Shown: positions 61,301 to 64,000 of the stretch, piece after piece
How positions within the stretch are numbered: the first letter of the stretch is position 1
Layout: each line of letters starts with the position of its first letter
Assembly: GCF_040581485.1 (NCBI RefSeq)
Contig: NC_090129.1
Coordinates: 12,411,501-12,475,500, forward strand
DNA: 64,000 nt
Direction of reading: 5' to 3'
DNA from: Linepithema humile
Taxonomy: Eukaryota; Arthropoda; Insecta; Hymenoptera; Formicidae
Notes under the pieces: generated by a model
Database searches by the model: none
Told to the model about the DNA's origin: nothing
The model's input: only the letters and a program-made list of their open reading frames with translations
Program-made: the position numbers and the translations under genes

Positions 61301-62088
61301 AAATATCTCGAAAATAAAACATTTTATAGGAAAATGTGTTAGACAAAAGATGTTTGGTTCGAAAAAGGAAAAAAGATGGACATATTAATTTGGATGAAAG
61401 CGCTTCGGAGATTTGAAAGTCAATCTAGTTTTTTTAAATGGAACTCTATCTTAATTTTTTTATAAATCGATTCCTCGCAATATTCGGTGTTAAAAGTTAT
61501 ATAGGTAGAATGGCCACAAATTAAATAGTTTATGAGATATTTTATACGTTGACATAATTTTACTAAAACAATAAAATATCTCATAAAATAGTCATTTTTC
61601 CATTACCTTATCTGCATACTTGTATGCACAAAATAATGAAAAGAATCAATTAGTGTAAAGAAATAAATAGTTGTTTAGAAAAAAAATATGTACCTGCTTG
61701 TTGCAAATTCATGCTTTTTCTTAAAAACAACTATATGTTTCCTTTACACCAATTTGTTCCTCTCATTATTTTGTGCTTATAAATATTCAGGTAGAAATAT
61801 TATGTCAAATGAAAATAAACATATGCATATAATATATCTTGAAAACTATTCCATTTTTGACCATCCTACCCTTATAACTTTTAACAGCGTATATTGCAAG
61901 GAATCTATTTATATAAAAAAATTAGAGCGCTTCCATTTAAAAAAATGAGGTTTACCTTCAAATCGTCGAAGCGCCTTCACTCATAGTCAAACTAATATCC
62001 TTTTCCTTGCTTCCTCTTCAAAGCGAACAAGTTTTTTCTAAAACATTTTCCTATAAATAAAAAAATGTTTTATTTTCGAGATATTTAA
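61301..62088. mobile_element. ~790-bp foldback element
   Basis: AAATATCTCGAAAATAAAAC faces GTTTTATTTTCGAGATATTT around 61695. Inner words (AATCGATTCCTCGCAATATT, AAAAGTTATA) match the foldbacks at 45.7 and 62.2 kb. Confidence 0.8.
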
Positions 62089-62126
62089 CAGTTTTTGAAC
62101 TTTTGGGACACACTGTATATACAACC

Positions 62127-63119
62127 TACAGGGTGCGGCATTTAAATTGAAACGTCTAAATGCCACCCTAATTTTTTTAAATAAATCGATTCCTCGCGAT
62201 ATTCGATGTAAAAAGTTATAACGATAGAATCTCGTTAAATATTCATTTTTCGATTATCTTATCTCAATACTTTTATGCACAAAATGATGAGAGGAATCAA
62301 TGTTTAAAAAAAAATATGTTACTGCTTGTTGCAAATTATCATACTTTTTCTTAAAAATAACTGTGTTTTTTATATACCAATTGATTCCTCTCATTATTTT
62401 GTGCAGAAGAGTATATAGATAAGATAATTGAAAAATGATTATATTACGAAATATTTCATACTTTATGTAAAATTATGTCAAATTAAAGTATAAAAATTCT
62501 CCTAAACTATTCAATTTTTGGCCATCCTATCATTACAACTTCTTACGTCGAATATGGTGAAGAATCGATTTATAAAAAAATTAGAAGAGTTCCATTTAAG
62601 AAAACTTGATTGATCTTTAAATCTTTGAAGCATCTCCACCCAAGGTGTAACTAATATCTCTATCTCTTTTTCTTTTATGAAGCAAACAACTTTTGTTTAA
62701 AACATTTCTTTTCATTTTTATTTTTTATACATGATTCTGAAAGGTTTCCTCAAACTTCAACGGCGTATTCTAGCGGTCCTGATGAAAACAATTCCTATAA
62801 ACATATGTCCTGCAATGTTTCCTTTTCAAGATACAATCATTTTTTAATTTTTAATGAAATTTTTAATTTTATTGGAAAGTGCAGTATTAAATCCAAAAAA
62901 CAATCAAAGTAAATGTTCGAAATGTTCGCCAGCCGCAATTCAGCGCCCAAGAACAGTATTGTCGAGAAAAAAGGTATCTCGAAAAGAAAGCGTTGTAGGA
63001 CACGTTCATAAGAACTTTTTTCATCCTTATGACCGCTAGAATACGCCTTTGAAGTTTGAGAAGACCTTTCAGAAACACCTTGTATATTTTGGAGTCTGAA
63101 TTAAAATGCCGCACCCTAT
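62127..63119. mobile_element. Composite foldback with nested palindromes
   Basis: The outer ends are GGGTGCGGCATTTAAATTG and the inverse TTAAAATGCCGCACCC. Inside are an inverted pair around 62370 of the same family as 61301-62088, and a separate 337-bp palindrome at 62738-63074 (CTGAAAGGTTTCCTCAAACTT with inverse). Confidence 0.7.
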
Positions 63120-63291
63120 ATATGTATATATATTAATAATAAATAAAATTTTATTAACTAAACAACTGCAATAATTGTTCAATAATAAATTCAACAAATG
63201 AATAATAGAAATATGTTCCAAGAAATATGTTCCAAGAAATATGTAAGAAGGCAGTAGACCGTTATATTACAACGATCTCGTTTGTCTAATG

Positions 63292-64000
63292 CAGTGCTCG
63301 AAATTGGTTGAACATTTGAGCCGATTTCCGCGGTAAACGCCTCCTTTCCTCTCCTTACCGCGCGCGCCGCAGCCGCTAGGGCCGGCACCGCCGAGCGTTA
63401 GGAGCGGCACTATCTGATTATGAGTGGGTTCTTCTCCCTATTTATTAAAATTTTAAAAAATGTATTAAAATTTAAATATAAATTTAAAAATAAATTTTTT
63501 ATTTTTAAATTTAATAAGTGGAAATATTTCAATAGATTTCTACGTCACTCATGAGGTACTAATGCTGACGCGTTTTTTTAAAAGTGGTTTCTATCTACAT
63601 TATTGCATCAATTGTTCATTCTCATAAAAGGCCAAGAAAATCTAATTAAGAAAATCTCTTTTATATATTTTTTTTAAATTAAGAATTTGTTATTTTTATC
63701 TTTAGTGGAATAGGCCTACGGGGGAAACCACTTAAAAAAAAAAAGCGTCAGCATTAGTACCTCATAGGTGACATGGAAATCTATTGAAATATTTCCACTT
63801 AATAAATTTAAAAATAAAAAATTAATTTTTAATAAATTTTAATACATTTTTTTAAATTTTAATAAATAGGGAGAAGAACCCACTTATAATCAGATAGTGC
63901 TGCTCCTAACGCTCGGCGGCGCTGGCCCTAGCGGCTGCGGCGCGCGCGGTAAGAAGAGGAAAGGAGGCGTATCCCGCGGAAATCGGCTCAAATGTTCAAC
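63292..64000. mobile_element. GC-ended foldback MITE, cut by window end
   Basis: It begins CAGTGCTCGAAATTGGTTG and, at the window edge, reaches the inverse GGCTCAAATGTTCAAC, about 14 bases short of completion. The arms contain GAGCGTTAGGAGCGGCACTA and the inverse. Its terminus is clearly related to that of the MITE at 7908-8347 (GCTCG-AATT-GTTG-ACATTT-GAGCCGATT, GACGCCTCCT-like). Confidence 0.85.

Overview
The window looks like a transposon graveyard from an arthropod nuclear genome, most likely an insect and possibly an ant. The signs are AT-rich DNA, spliced genes with GT-AG introns, insect-type Ty3/gypsy, Harbinger, MULE and Helitron coding regions, and many foldback elements. The species call is inference. 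I recognise no ordinary single-copy host gene; almost everything readable is mobile DNA.

Layout. 304-2126: a decayed Ty3/gypsy 5' part (LTR, tRNA-Trp-type primer site, gag, protease) on the minus strand. 3321-26153: a 22.8-kb palindrome carrying two head-to-head, intact 14-exon MULE transposase genes of 774 aa each. Their domain order is FLYWCH finger, DDE core, AT-hook array, C-terminal RING finger. The outer ~8.4 kb of the arms is near identical, and the inner ~2.8 kb is clearly diverged, with a sharp switch at 11728/17745. Each arm holds further small palindromes in its introns and long subterminal tandem repeats. 26531-27850: a truncated copy of the family found intact-length at 36.6-42.0 kb. 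29593-31855: a three-exon gene for a 407-aa protein made mostly of two tandem peptide repeats, with a degraded relative at 34.8-35.0 kb. 30.5-36.3 kb: a run of foldback elements. 36635-41984: an element encoding a D-D-E transposase, a YqaJ-type nuclease and a ULP1/C48 protease, broken into three reading frames by two single-base shifts at A-runs. 42841-44263: a second, different D-D-E family, internally deleted. 44434-47659: a 3.2-kb foldback. 47820-48185: a YqaJ fragment. 48305-52005: a dead Harbinger with its transposase and MADF-like partner. 53353-60639: a Helitron with a ULP/C48 domain, Rep, PIF1-like helicase and a C-terminal USP/C19 domain, flanked by direct repeats rich in a short GCGC...GCAGCC motif. 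61.3-64.0 kb: more foldbacks, the last running off the window and related to one inside the MULE introns.

Main point. Three unrelated transposon families lying side by side each encode parts of the ubiquitin/SUMO system: a RING finger, ULP1/C48 proteases, and a USP/C19 protease. They do not appear to cooperate as one pathway. The pattern suggests convergent capture of ubiquitin-like signalling modules by DNA transposons. The best candidates for an undescribed system are the RING-bearing twin-gene palindromic MULE and the double-protease Helitron.
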